Shown: positions 35,550 through 44,009, numbered from the stretch's first letter. The stretch: DNA of 64,000 nt from Candidatus Babeliales bacterium (GCA_020050795.1 JAGVKD010000021.1:97796-161795), one strand, 5' to 3'. Translations and numbers: made by a program. The notes: generated by a model from the sequence alone, not told the origin.

Positions 35550-37245
35550 ATTAATCTATTTGTTTCTTATGTTCAGTGTGTATACCTCTGTATATGCCGG
35601 AGTTGTGCTGCGTGCAGTCGATGATGATGGAGAAACAATTGAACAAGTGCAAATTGGGCACCCATTCACATTAGAAGTAATAATCACTGATCTTGGACAA
35701 ACGGTACCACCAGCAATTGAGGGAGTGAGTCAACTTGTGATTCGTCGCACTGGTTATCAAATGCACACGATCAATGGTGTCTCTTCCTTAAAATATTCGT
35801 ATCTTGCGCGTATAGATCAGCCTGGTTCATATACAGTTGGACCTGCACGAGTTACTGCGCAGGCAGGTCAGTATTCTTCCAATCAGCTCACTCTAGAAGC
35901 AACTGAATATGACCCTCTAGCGGTACAACAAAATCAAAGTGATCCAATATTTTTACGTTGTATAGTTGATAAAGATTCTGTTGTTGTTGGCGAACGTATT
36001 AATTGTTCTCTTCGTTTTTATTACGATCGTTCAATGCTTGGCCTCAAAGATATTGGGCAACAAAACATTTCTGGTTTTGATCGAAAAAATATTCAAGGAC
36101 CGCGCCAGGGGACAGAAGTTGTCGATGGCAAACAGTACCAGATTGCCGAGTGGACATGGCAGTGGTATCCACGTACACCCGGTGCTTATACCATTCCTGC
36201 GCATTATGCTGATTTTGAAATCACAGATCGTCGTAATACAGCCCGTACATGGGGTGGGTTTTTTAATGCAGGAAAAACAACAAAGCGTGCCTATTCAAAT
36301 GCGCTTAATATCAATGTGGGAGCGCTGCCTGCCTATCCGCATGAAGTAACGGCGGTTGGTCGGTTTGAGCATGTGAAAGCATCGATTAGTCCCGCGCTTG
36401 CAAAGCAAGGTGAAGGAATGGTGCTCACCATTGAGTTTGAAGGAGATGGTGATCTTGAGGCATTACGAGTTCCGATTGTTCGTGGCATGCCACAAGAATT
36501 AAAATATTACGATTCAAAAACTACGATAGAACCCGCATCAGGTTCTAATTTGCCGACCAAGAAATTTGAGTTTATTGTGCAGGGTTTGAAGGCAGGTAAT
36601 TTCGAAATACCACAACAGAAGTTTGTGGTATTTGATACAGAAAGCCGTCTTTATAAAGAGTTGCAGACTGTTCCGCTTTTTGTAACCATCGCGCCATCAA
36701 ATGCATTTGCACAAGTTGATCATGAAGAACCGACCTCGATGGCAACGGAACAAAAACAACAAGGAAAACATTCGGTTCTCCCTCTGCACGAAGAAGGCCC
36801 CTGGACGCAGCGCCCAGAGCGCAAAGCAATGACGGTGTCATTCTTCATAATCTTTTTATTGTTGCCGGTAGTAGCTTCTTTTTCCCGTCGCGCTGGACAT
36901 TGGTTCCTCGCAATCCAATCGCGTCGTAATCCAGCTGCGGTACAGAAAAAAGCTTTTGTTATTGCTCGATCAGAATTGCAGATTGCGCGTAAGAAGATGG
37001 ACATCGCAGAACTCAATCGGTTGTTTGTGCGATTGTATGCCCACAGAAAACAAAAAGAAATTCCGCAAGTTTCACTCGATGATATTACGCGTGAAATTGA
37101 TGAAGTCTTTCGTGGTGCGTGGCTAACTTTTGCCACAAAAATTGCAGCAACATCATTTGGTGGTCATGTGCTCAATGCGCAAGAAAAAGAGCGATTGTTT
37201 GATGAAGCAGCAGGATGGATCAAAAAGCTGGAGGGGATTTTATGA
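35527..37245 (+). CDS. batD: BatD-family oxygen tolerance protein
   Basis: 572 aa, beginning at ATG 35527 inside the end of batC. A signal peptide (about residues 1-23, ending SVYA) leads to several Ig-like beta domains (VVLRAVDDDGETIEQVQIGHPF; VVVGERINCSLRFYYD; PAYPHEVTAVGRF) and a single membrane helix near residue 445 (VSFFIIFLLLPVVASF). The remaining 110 residues are cytoplasmic and helical. This is the usual BatD (DUF11/Oxygen_tol) architecture. It precedes batE with an ATGA overlap. Confidence 0.85.
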   Translation: MKDNVVGKLIYLFLMFSVYTSVYAGVVLRAVDDDGETIEQVQIGHPFTLEVIITDLGQTVPPAIEGVSQLVIRRTGYQMHTINGVSSLKYSYLARIDQPGSYTVGPARVTAQAGQYSSNQLTLEATEYDPLAVQQNQSDPIFLRCIVDKDSVVVGERINCSLRFYYDRSMLGLKDIGQQNISGFDRKNIQGPRQGTEVVDGKQYQIAEWTWQWYPRTPGAYTIPAHYADFEITDRRNTARTWGGFFNAGKTTKRAYSNALNINVGALPAYPHEVTAVGRFEHVKASISPALAKQGEGMVLTIEFEGDGDLEALRVPIVRGMPQELKYYDSKTTIEPASGSNLPTKKFEFIVQGLKAGNFEIPQQKFVVFDTESRLYKELQTVPLFVTIAPSNAFAQVDHEEPTSMATEQKQQGKHSVLPLHEEGPWTQRPERKAMTVSFFIIFLLLPVVASFSRRAGHWFLAIQSRRNPAAVQKKAFVIARSELQIARKKMDIAELNRLFVRLYAHRKQKEIPQVSLDDITREIDEVFRGAWLTFATKIAATSFGGHVLNAQEKERLFDEAAGWIKKLEGIL

Positions 37246-37961
37246 AGAAGTTACTTTTTTTCATCATGCTAATGGCGCCATTGTTTGCACATGCTAACAA
37301 ACAGGAAATATTTTTACGCGCTAACAAAAGTTATCACGATGGTGATTTTCAACAAGCGCTCGTGATCTATGAATCGATCGAGAAAAAGGGAAGAGCTGTG
37401 TGGTATAACATGGGCAACTGCTACTACGAATTAGCAGATTATTCACGTGCTCTTGTCTGTTGGAAGCGTGCACAAAGAGGTGCGCCACGGAAGGAATCTG
37501 TTGAGATCGAAGGCAACATGCGGCGTGCATTGAAAAAATTGGGCAAACCAACTGATGAACGGTTTGTGACACGGACCTATAATCTTGTTACACGTTCAAC
37601 CGAATTTGGATCATTATTCTTTTTTCAAATCCTTTTTTTTATCTTTTGGTATTCTCTTTTCCTAGTGGGTTTAATAAGAAGATTTGGCTTTGCACGATTT
37701 GCAGTTAAAAGTGTAGGTAGTTTGTGCGTAGCAATTCTTGGTGTTGTCGTTATTGTAAAAACAATGGAATATGGATCATTTCAAGCCATTGTAGTTGAAC
37801 AAACGCCGTTGTTTGTGGGTCCCAATGAACGCTATCAACGCATTGCAACATTGACACATGCTGATCGCGTGGTGATTGCAGAACGTGCCCACGAATGGTG
37901 TAAAGTACGGACACATGATGCCGTTGGTTGGATTCCCGAAAAGGCTTTAGAGGTAATCTGA
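37242..37961 (+). CDS. batE: BatE-type TPR and SH3-like membrane protein
   Basis: 239 aa. Signal peptide (ending FAHA), two TPR repeats (NKSYHDGDFQQALVIYESIE; YNMGNCYYELADYSRALVCWKRA), two membrane helices (about residues 125-190) and a C-terminal SH3-like domain (VVEQTPLFVGPNERYQRI ... RAHEWCKVRTHDAVGWIPEKAL), the known BatE order. Ribosome site GGAGGGG lies inside the end of batD. Last bat gene; the next gene begins 27 bp on. Confidence 0.82.
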   Translation: MKKLLFFIMLMAPLFAHANKQEIFLRANKSYHDGDFQQALVIYESIEKKGRAVWYNMGNCYYELADYSRALVCWKRAQRGAPRKESVEIEGNMRRALKKLGKPTDERFVTRTYNLVTRSTEFGSLFFFQILFFIFWYSLFLVGLIRRFGFARFAVKSVGSLCVAILGVVVIVKTMEYGSFQAIVVEQTPLFVGPNERYQRIATLTHADRVVIAERAHEWCKVRTHDAVGWIPEKALEVI

Positions 37962-37988
37962 CGCGGCAATTTTTTTTGGAGTACGATA

Positions 37989-38840
37989 ATTAAACAGTTC
38001 TATCATTCATACGTTGCCCTCATTTTGGGGTGCTTCACGTTAGCCATGGGCGCGCTTGCGTTGCTGATGATATTAGAATATCGCAGTCTTAGTTCCCATG
38101 TTGATCGCGTCATCACCATGCAGCGACAATATCAATCTTATTTTCCTGGAGAAACATGTGAGGAAAATAATAATGAAAAATCTGAGGAAGAGACGTGTGC
38201 CAGTTTTATTGTTGTAAATCGTTCTCCAGAGCATTTGAAAGAGTCGACGATGTCCTATTTCAAGGATCAAAATCTTGGTCGACTTGCAGCTCGCATAGAA
38301 GAGAGTGAATGGGAAGATTATAGTGATCTTGTGCTTTCGAGTGCACAGCGCAAAAAAGCAGTTATTAAAAAACAACCGCGCAGAGCAGCGCAGCCGCGTA
38401 GAAGAAGAGCTGCGGTAAGAAAAACATCCGGCATATTTTCGTGGCCGATTGATGAATCAAATTTTTGGTTGAGTTCTTTTTTTGGTCCACGAAGGAAACC
38501 AAATGGTAGTTGGGGTTTCCACTATGGCGTTGATATGGCAGCGATACGCGGAACGCCCGTGCGCGCTGCAGCAGATGGTGTAGTAGAAGAGGCACGCTAT
38601 GCAACAGGATATGGCAACACCGTTGTAGTCAGACACAATGGCGTTTATAAAACGCGTTATGCTCATTTAGATACTATTCGTACTAGGAATGGTGCACATG
38701 TTAAAAAAGGGGACCGGTTGGGGACGGTCGGCGATACTGGCTTTACGAGAAAAACGGGAAGAGATGCATCCCATTTACATTTTGAAGTATATGAGCGCGG
38801 TGAGCAGGTTAATCCACTCAACTTTTTATCTCTCAACTAA
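37989..38840 (+). CDS. M23-family (LytM) peptidase, membrane anchored
   Basis: Murein endopeptidase-type protein. The C-terminal domain has the zinc ligands HYGVD, and HLHFEVY close to the end, with GTPVRAAADGVVEEA between, all typical of active LytM. A basic stretch (PRRAAQPRRRRAAVRK) precedes it. The start is unusual. No ATG, GTG or TTG gives a full N-terminal helix; TTG 38025 would start inside it. GGAG (37978-37981) sits 7 nt before ATT 37989, from which KQFYHSYVALILGCFTLAMG would form a perfect anchor. I therefore propose an AUU start (283 aa); TTG 38025 (271 aa) is the conventional alternative. Likely follows the bat genes in one transcript. Confidence 0.8.
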   Translation: MKQFYHSYVALILGCFTLAMGALALLMILEYRSLSSHVDRVITMQRQYQSYFPGETCEENNNEKSEEETCASFIVVNRSPEHLKESTMSYFKDQNLGRLAARIEESEWEDYSDLVLSSAQRKKAVIKKQPRRAAQPRRRRAAVRKTSGIFSWPIDESNFWLSSFFGPRRKPNGSWGFHYGVDMAAIRGTPVRAAADGVVEEARYATGYGNTVVVRHNGVYKTRYAHLDTIRTRNGAHVKKGDRLGTVGDTGFTRKTGRDASHLHFEVYERGEQVNPLNFLSLN

Positions 38841-38889
38841 CTTGGTATACTAGACGTTATCTACATACTAATTTTTAAGGGTTTTCATC

Positions 38890-39867
38890 ATGTTTGGAAT
38901 GAAAAAAAAGAAACGAGTGCAGCAGTCATGGATGAGTTCGACAATCGAATTTATTTTTTTGCTGACATTAGTTTTTTTAATTCGCACATTTGTTTTTGGA
39001 TTGTACCAAGTTCCAACAGGTTCGATGGAAACCACGATGTTGGTTGGGGAACGTTTCCTTGCAGATAAATTTTCATATTGGGTACGTGATCCGCGTGTTG
39101 GTGAAATTATCGCCTTCAATGCGCCAGGCTTTAAATATTCTGCAAATCCAGCAGTAAAACTTTTCCAACGTTTTGCATGGGGACCATCTAATTGGACAAA
39201 GCGTATTATTGCCGGTCCTGGCGATCATGTGCGTGGCGTGATAGAAGATGGCAAGCCTGTTGTGTATGTGAACGACAAAAAAATTGATGAACCATATTTG
39301 AATCATTTCCCGCTTATTCATACGTATTTGGAAGACCCTGCTCGATTGAATGCGCAAATCGATCGTGATTTGCAAGAGCGTGGTATTTCTCTTACTGCCT
39401 ATAATGATGTTGTTCAATATTATCGTGAGCAGCGTTTGCATGAACGCAGCGAGTTTCGCTCGTATGATGCGGCATATCCATATGATAGGCAACCATACTA
39501 TTTACTTCATTCTGATTGGATTATTCGTGATGGCGATGGCAAACCTCAAATGAGATTGGCTGGCCAACCAACGTATGCGCATGATAGAAAAATGCGCGGT
39601 GAACCAAATCGTGAATGGAACGGATCGGATGAGTTTAATGTGCAACTGGCCGAAGATGAATTTTGGGGTATGGGTGATAATCGTCATGGCAGTGCGGATT
39701 GTCGTGTCTTTGGGCCGATAAAACGTGACTGGATTCATGGACGTATTATTTTCCGTATCTGGTCCATAGACAGCAGGTATTCATGGTGGATTCTTGATTT
39801 ACTGCGCCATCCAATTGATTTTTGGCATCGTGTGCGATGGTCCCGTTTTTTGGAAGTGATCAGATAG
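38890..39867 (+). CDS. lepB: Signal peptidase I
   Basis: Inner-membrane serine peptidase that releases exported proteins. One N-terminal helix (residues 18-38) is followed by the nucleophile Ser45 in PTGSMETTM and the general base Lys104 in WTKRIIAGPGD. GMGDNRHGSADCRVFGPI is the last conserved box, with Cys where most family members have Ser. At 325 aa it is longer than minimal enzymes because of an insertion of about 100 residues between the Lys box and the last box, as in the E. coli type. With the many exported proteins in this window the enzyme would be heavily used. Confidence 0.93.
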   Translation: MFGMKKKKRVQQSWMSSTIEFIFLLTLVFLIRTFVFGLYQVPTGSMETTMLVGERFLADKFSYWVRDPRVGEIIAFNAPGFKYSANPAVKLFQRFAWGPSNWTKRIIAGPGDHVRGVIEDGKPVVYVNDKKIDEPYLNHFPLIHTYLEDPARLNAQIDRDLQERGISLTAYNDVVQYYREQRLHERSEFRSYDAAYPYDRQPYYLLHSDWIIRDGDGKPQMRLAGQPTYAHDRKMRGEPNREWNGSDEFNVQLAEDEFWGMGDNRHGSADCRVFGPIKRDWIHGRIIFRIWSIDSRYSWWILDLLRHPIDFWHRVRWSRFLEVIR

Positions 39868-39946
39868 CCTGAATCCTTGCAATACGGGCTATTTATGGTA
39901 CATTTATTTGCGTGATTGACTCATTGGAATTTGTGGGTGATGAACT

Positions 39947-40435
39947 ATGAAAAACATGAAGAATCGTTTCCTTGTATTTTTACCTTTATTAGCTTTATTG
40001 CTAGTAGGGTGCGGTAAGGAAAAACAACAGCCGAAGAAAACCGGCTTGGTTGTAGTCAATGTGCTTGACCGAGAGCTTTATGATGATTGTCATATCAAAG
40101 ATTCGATTCACATTCCATTTGAGTCTATCGAGCAGTGTGCTCGTGACATTGATAAGAATGCAGAAGTAGTTCTTTATTGCTCCAATTATATGTGCTCAAC
40201 CAGTGAGTATGCGGGCAAAAAGCTACGCGAGCTTGGTTTTGCCAATGTTCGTGTCTATGAAGGGGGTACCGCTGAGTGGTTCCAAAAAGGACTGCCAGTA
40301 GAGGGCCCGTGTCAAAAGTCCTATCTATCAAGAGTAGGAAATTTTGGTACAGATTCTGCCAATTCGATACCCAATATCAGCGCATATGAGCTTGCTGAAA
40401 AAATGGGCTTGAAGCCTGACAGCGTTAGTACCTAA
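39947..40435 (+). CDS. Rhodanese-domain lipoprotein
   Basis: 162 aa. The signal peptide ends in a lipobox (LLLVGC, Cys22), so it should be lipidated and face the periplasm. The rhodanese domain covers about residues 33-125: VVVNVLDRELYDDCHIKDSIHIP, then the active loop VLYCSNYMCSTSE with the sulfur-accepting Cys78, and VRVYEGGTAEWFQKGLPVEG. Cys83 replaces the usual Arg of the CxxxxR loop, so a Cys78-Cys83 disulfide or a thiol role is possible. The sulfur donor is not known. It stands alone, just before two tRNA genes. Confidence 0.8.
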   Translation: MKNMKNRFLVFLPLLALLLVGCGKEKQQPKKTGLVVVNVLDRELYDDCHIKDSIHIPFESIEQCARDIDKNAEVVLYCSNYMCSTSEYAGKKLRELGFANVRVYEGGTAEWFQKGLPVEGPCQKSYLSRVGNFGTDSANSIPNISAYELAEKMGLKPDSVST

Positions 40436-40441
40436 GTGTGC

Positions 40442-40515
40442 GGCGGCATAGCCAAGTGGTAAGGCAAGGGTCTGCAAAACCCTCACCCCCGGTTCAAATC
40501 CGGGTGCCGCCTCCA
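40442..40515 (+). tRNA. tRNA-Cys (anticodon GCA)
   Basis: Acceptor arms GGCGGCA (40442-40448) and TGCCGCC (40505-40511) pair fully, with discriminator T and an encoded CCA. The anticodon arm AGGGT-CTGCAAA-ACCCT shows GCA. The T arm CCGGTTCAAATCCGG is complete. Confidence 0.93.
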
Positions 40516-40559
40516 ATTATTCAAATAATGATATACTAGGTTAGAGAGCATTGCGTATT

Positions 40560-40648
40560 GCCGGGGTGGCGGAATAGGTAGACGCAAAGGACTTAAAATC
40601 CTTCGGGCATATTTGCCTGTGCCGGTTCGAGTCCGGCCCTCGGTACCA
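40560..40648 (+). tRNA. tRNA-Leu (anticodon TAA)
   Basis: Acceptor GCCGGGG (40560-40566) pairs with CCTCGGT (two G-U pairs), followed by ACCA. The anticodon arm AAGGA-CTTAAAA-TCCTT shows TAA. The long variable arm (CGGGCATATTTGCCTGT region) is the mark of a class II tRNA. It lies 44 bp after tRNA-Cys. Confidence 0.93.
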
Positions 40649-40685
40649 AAAGATCTCTCTGGACGCTTGTTTGAGCGTGTTGAGC

Positions 40686-40718
40686 TTGACAAATCTTATT
40701 CCGTAGATAGTGTACAAT
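40686..40718 (+). promoter_or_regulatory. Probable promoter of the HU gene
   Basis: Consensus TTGACA (40686-40691) and TACAAT (40713-40718) stand in the gap before the HU gene. The 21-bp spacing is longer than usual, so the exact -10 pairing is uncertain; TAGTGT at 40708-40713 would give 16 bp. Confidence 0.4.
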
Positions 40719-40771
40719 GGTAAGTACTAGTTTGTTTGCTTTGGCGTAGGCGTTAATCGACGAGGAACTGT

Positions 40772-41044
40772 ATGAACAAGGCTGAATTAGTTGAAAAAAT
40801 GGCGAAGGGCACCAAGCTCTCTAAAGCTACATGCAAAGAGTGTTTGGAATCTTTCATCAGTGCGGTGAGTAACGCTTTGAAGCAAAACAAACAAGTTGTG
40901 TTGACAGGCTTTGGTACTTTCGGTGTGATGCAACGTAAGGCACGTACCGGAATTAATCCAATGACTAAAAAAGCGATGAAAATTCCTGCTAAACGTGTCC
41001 CACGATTTAAACCAGGAAAAGCTCTCAAAGCAATGATCAAGTAG
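40772..41044 (+). CDS. hup: HU-family DNA-binding protein
   Basis: Nucleoid protein that bends DNA as a dimer. 90 aa, full length: MNKAELVEKMAKGTKLSKATC (helices), then GFGTFGVMQRKARTG, the conserved GFG turn leading to the beta arm, NPMTKKAMKIPAKRVPRFKPGKALK with the intercalating Pro (INPMT) and the C-terminal helix. HU is more likely than IHF because of the short, simple arm. It is flanked by its own promoter and a terminator. Confidence 0.93.
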   Translation: MNKAELVEKMAKGTKLSKATCKECLESFISAVSNALKQNKQVVLTGFGTFGVMQRKARTGINPMTKKAMKIPAKRVPRFKPGKALKAMIK

Positions 41045-41087
41045 TTTTTTTAGAGCATAACGCCTAGAAAAAAATTGCAGTACTTGG

Positions 41088-41114
41088 GCTCCGCGTAACA
41101 GCGGAGCTTTTTTT
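41088..41114 (+). terminator. Rho-independent terminator after HU
   Basis: GCTCCGC (41088-41094) and GCGGAGC (41101-41107) with a 6-nt loop, followed by seven T. Confidence 0.9.
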
Positions 41115-41214
41115 GTGTCCAATTACCTCTTTTCTTTTATTGCGTGTCATGGGATTCTCTTTCTATAATGTAGGTCATTGGTTGTAATGTATGGGTTTTA
41201 TGAAAAAGGATTTC

Positions 41215-41613
41215 ATGATGGAGAATACAGGGAATGGACAAGCTGGTTTTGTTGACACCGTTAAAGAAAAATTAGGTGTTGATTCTATCAGCAGTTATAT
41301 GCGCACTTCGCGTGAACGCATAGTTGATATTTGTTTGGCGGGTGGCATTGGTTTTCTTTTTGGTTTTTTCTTAAGAAAATATAGTACCTATGTAGCACTG
41401 CTCATACTTATTGGTGTTGCAGTTTGTTTTCTTAATTATTACGGTGTCTTGAATATTGCAATTGACTGGACTCGTGCACAAGAAGTCTTGGGTGTGCAAC
41501 AAATTCAATTCGATGGCGGCATCTTGTCTTTCGTATTTGAATGGATAAAGGCAAATATCGCTATTTCAATTAGCGCCGCTGTTGGCTTTTTGATTGGGTT
41601 ACGTGTTGGATAG
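41215..41613 (+). CDS. FUN14-like small membrane protein
   Basis: 132 aa from ATG 41215, 5 nt after AAAAAGG; ATGs at 41191 and 41203 are in frame but poorly placed. Three hydrophobic segments: LAGGIGFLFGFFLRKYSTYVAL, LILIGVAVCFLNYYGVLNI, and ISISAAVGFLIGLRVG at the end. The Gly-rich first and last helices and the Y-Y-G-x-x-x-I-x-x-D-W turn resemble the FUN14 family, whose bacterial members are uncharacterised. I hold this assignment loosely. It precedes the split pilus ATPase by 30 bp and may be in its transcript. Confidence 0.5.
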   Translation: MMENTGNGQAGFVDTVKEKLGVDSISSYMRTSRERIVDICLAGGIGFLFGFFLRKYSTYVALLILIGVAVCFLNYYGVLNIAIDWTRAQEVLGVQQIQFDGGILSFVFEWIKANIAISISAAVGFLIGLRVG

Positions 41614-41643
41614 CGTTGTAAGCGTGTAAAAAAAGGGCATAGT

Positions 41644-42183
41644 ATGATGCGTGAAGAAACAATCACTGAATCGCTCATCGCATTGCTCCTCGAGCGAAGT
41701 CTGATTACGCAGGATGATGCAAATAAGCTCAGACAGGATTTCGCACGATCAGATGAAACGGCATTCATCTCATTCCTGAAAGATGAAGGCGTTGTCGAGC
41801 GCGATGATTTGCTCGATGTCTTGAGCGAATTATACCAACGACCATCATTTGATGTTGTTGGTCATTTTTTTGATCATCAACAACTTCTCAAATTTCCAAA
41901 AGGATTTTTATTACGTCACGGTATCATTCCACTTGAAGTGGATGAGAATATGCTCATTGTTGTTGCAGCAGATCCGGAAGATCCAAATCTACTCAAGGAT
42001 ATTGGTGAGCATGTTTCATATGATATTCATTTTTATGTTAGCTTTCGCGATGACATTTGCGATGCCGTAAAAGAATATTATGATACGGCGATCACTGAAG
42101 TCACTGAAGATGGTGAGCCTCTGGATGATAAAGAGGTTGATGAAGTTGAAATGGAAATTTTGAGTGAGCAGGAAGACGAATAG
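41644..42183 (+). CDS. Type IV pilus / type II secretion ATPase, N-terminal domain only (MshEN/T2SSE_N)
   Basis: 179 aa matching the N-terminal part of PilB/GspE: two helical modules (LIALLLERSLITQDDANKLRQDF; FLKDEGVVERDDLLDVLSELYQRP) and the beta-alpha part (FPKGFLLRHGIIPLEVDENMLIVVAADPEDP) that links to the ATPase in whole proteins. The C-terminus is very acidic. It ends in TAG (42181-42183), and the ATPase domain follows in the same frame 30 bp later, so the two together equal one normal PilB of about 580 aa. The domain may act as a separate subunit. Confidence 0.8.
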   Translation: MMREETITESLIALLLERSLITQDDANKLRQDFARSDETAFISFLKDEGVVERDDLLDVLSELYQRPSFDVVGHFFDHQQLLKFPKGFLLRHGIIPLEVDENMLIVVAADPEDPNLLKDIGEHVSYDIHFYVSFRDDICDAVKEYYDTAITEVTEDGEPLDDKEVDEVEMEILSEQEDE

Positions 42184-42213
42184 GTTGCTCGCTCTTTCAA
42201 AAAGGGAGGCGCC

Positions 42214-43392
42214 ATGGAAAGAAATCCAGACACACGAGCGGATGCATCAGTAGTCCAATTGGTTGATTCGCTTGTGCAGGCAGCAGTTTCCTCCCGTGCA
42301 TCAGATATCCACCTTGAACCGAATGCGGACGCCATGCGCGTCCGTTTTCGCATTGATGGTGTCCTCTATGATCAAAAACCTATCGAGAAAGATTTGGCAT
42401 CTCAGGTGGCATCGCGCCTGAAAGTTCTTGGCAATATGAACATTGCTGAAAAAAGAATTCCGCAAGATGGAAAATTTAACAGCACAATCAATGGACAGTT
42501 TGTTGATTTCCGTGTTTCAACATTTCCATCTCTTTTTGGCGAAAAGGTGGTAGTCCGCATTCTTGATCGAGGTGTGCACACCATGCAGCTTGAACAGCTT
42601 GGTCTTTCACCTGAAATGTGTGCAAGATTTAACGAGCTCGTTCAACAACCGAATGGTTTTTTTCTGGCCACTGGACCAACCGGTTCGGGAAAAACAACTT
42701 CTCTCTATGCAGCGCTGGCAAAACTTAATTCTCCCGATAAAAATATTGTCACGCTAGAAGATCCGGTGGAATACAATCTCGATGGAATCACACAAGGGCG
42801 CATTAATCCTGATGCTGGGTTTACGTTTGAAAAGGGAATTCGTGCATTGTTACGGCAAGATCCCGATGTGTTGATGATTGGTGAAATTCGAGATAAGCAA
42901 ACAGCAGCAGTTGCCATTGAAGCAGCGCTGACAGGTCATGTGGTTCTCAGCACGTTGCATACCAATGATGCGCCAAGTGCAATTATGCGTTTGATGGATA
43001 TGGGCATTGAACCATTTTTGATTAACGCATCATTATCTGGTGTGTTAGCGCAACGTTTAGTGCGCGCTATCTGTTCCGGGTGCAAACAAGAAAAACAACC
43101 AACTGAGCAAGAACAGCAGTTGATGAAAAAATTTAAACTCGAAGATGCAAAACTTTTCCATGGGGTTGGTTGCCAAGGATGTAACAAGCTTGGCTATAAA
43201 GGCCGTACGGGCATTTTTGAATTACTAACCGTCACAGCACCGCTTCGATCGCTTATCATTAAACAACCGATTTTTGATGATGTGTATTCTTGTTGTCTGA
43301 GCAATGGCATGACAACATTGGCGCACGATGGTGCGGACAAAGTGAGGCGCGGAATTATCACCATCGAAGAGCTTGCGCGCACGATTGTTTAA
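42214..43392 (+). CDS. Type IV pilus / type II secretion ATPase, catalytic domain (PilB/GspE)
   Basis: 392 aa hexameric ATPase that drives pilin or pseudopilin assembly. SRASDIHLEP starts the N2-like domain; Walker A GPTGSGKTT is at about residue 154; the Asp box and Walker B are DPDVLMIGEIRD (about 215-226), and the His box is TGHVVLSTLHTNDAPSA. A four-Cys zinc module (CSGC ... CQGCNKLGYKGRTG) near 288-325 marks the PilB/GspE branch rather than the retraction ATPase PilT. The start ATG has a near-perfect ribosome site (AGGGAGG), so it is translated as an independent protein in spite of the in-frame TAG upstream. Confidence 0.88.
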   Translation: MERNPDTRADASVVQLVDSLVQAAVSSRASDIHLEPNADAMRVRFRIDGVLYDQKPIEKDLASQVASRLKVLGNMNIAEKRIPQDGKFNSTINGQFVDFRVSTFPSLFGEKVVVRILDRGVHTMQLEQLGLSPEMCARFNELVQQPNGFFLATGPTGSGKTTSLYAALAKLNSPDKNIVTLEDPVEYNLDGITQGRINPDAGFTFEKGIRALLRQDPDVLMIGEIRDKQTAAVAIEAALTGHVVLSTLHTNDAPSAIMRLMDMGIEPFLINASLSGVLAQRLVRAICSGCKQEKQPTEQEQQLMKKFKLEDAKLFHGVGCQGCNKLGYKGRTGIFELLTVTAPLRSLIIKQPIFDDVYSCCLSNGMTTLAHDGADKVRRGIITIEELARTIV

Positions 43393-43469
43393 TTTGCAAC
43401 ACATCGTTTTTTTTGCAAGACTACTCTCCGTTATATTTCATATACATCATTAACTTCCGGGAGTGTTTT

Positions 43470-43910
43470 ATGCAAAAATCAATGACACGCTTACTTCTTG
43501 TAGCATGTGCATCAGTTTCTGTTGCAGGAGGTTTGCAGGCGATGAGCCCTAAAAGTTCCACCGAGACATTGAAAGAAAAAGTGCGTGCAGCAGAAGCCGC
43601 TAAATCGGAAGCCGCGAAACAGTCGCAAGTTGAACAGTTGAAAGAAAATGCGCCTGTTACGGATGAGTCCTGTCAAAAAACAGACGTAGGCGCTCTTTTA
43701 GAAAAAAATCCAGAATACATTCGCTATGCCATCTATGCTAGTGGTGTGGTAGTTACTGCTGTGATAGGCGCGGAAGTTGCCATTGTTCCAGCAATAACGT
43801 ATATACTTCTTGAGCTAGCAGCGCGTGCAAAACGAGATGCAGCGAGTCAAGATGCAGAAAGTGCAACGCAAAAAATTGCTGAAAAAGAAAAAATAGTGGT
43901 AGCAAACTAG
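43470..43910 (+). CDS. Small exported protein with a C-terminal membrane segment
   Basis: Not a recognised family. ATG 43470 follows GGGAG by 5 nt; 146 aa. Signal peptide (ending LQA), a Lys/Glu/Ala-rich helical body (TETLKEKVRAAEAAKSEAAK), then LLEKNPEYIRYAIYASGVVVTAVIGAEVAI, a hydrophobic segment preceded by K-N-P, and a charged tail. The motif just before the membrane segment is shared with the next two genes (KEHPRTGLAL; KNNPRKALVI) and recalls the DUF883/ElaB tail, where a charged helix is followed by a C-terminal anchor. Confidence 0.6.
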   Translation: MQKSMTRLLLVACASVSVAGGLQAMSPKSSTETLKEKVRAAEAAKSEAAKQSQVEQLKENAPVTDESCQKTDVGALLEKNPEYIRYAIYASGVVVTAVIGAEVAIVPAITYILLELAARAKRDAASQDAESATQKIAEKEKIVVAN

Positions 43911-43945
43911 TTTCGGCAAGTAGATAATTTCGTAATTTAATTTTC

Positions 43946-43985
43946 GCAAAAAAAAAGAAAGGGTGCCGTAAGGTGCCCTCTTTCC
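43946..43985 (+). terminator. Weak terminator-like hairpin
   Basis: AGGGTGCC and GGTGCCCT form an 8-bp stem with two G-U pairs around a GTAA loop at about 43960-43979; only a short CTTT follows. Lies between the first two small exported genes. Confidence 0.4.
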
Positions 43986-44009
43986 ATTCATATAATATTA
44001 GCGACCGTT

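Noticed and set aside
40328..40692. Minus-strand frames over the two tRNA genes
   Set aside because: They arise from the tRNA sequences; the tRNAs fold fully and leave no room for real genes.
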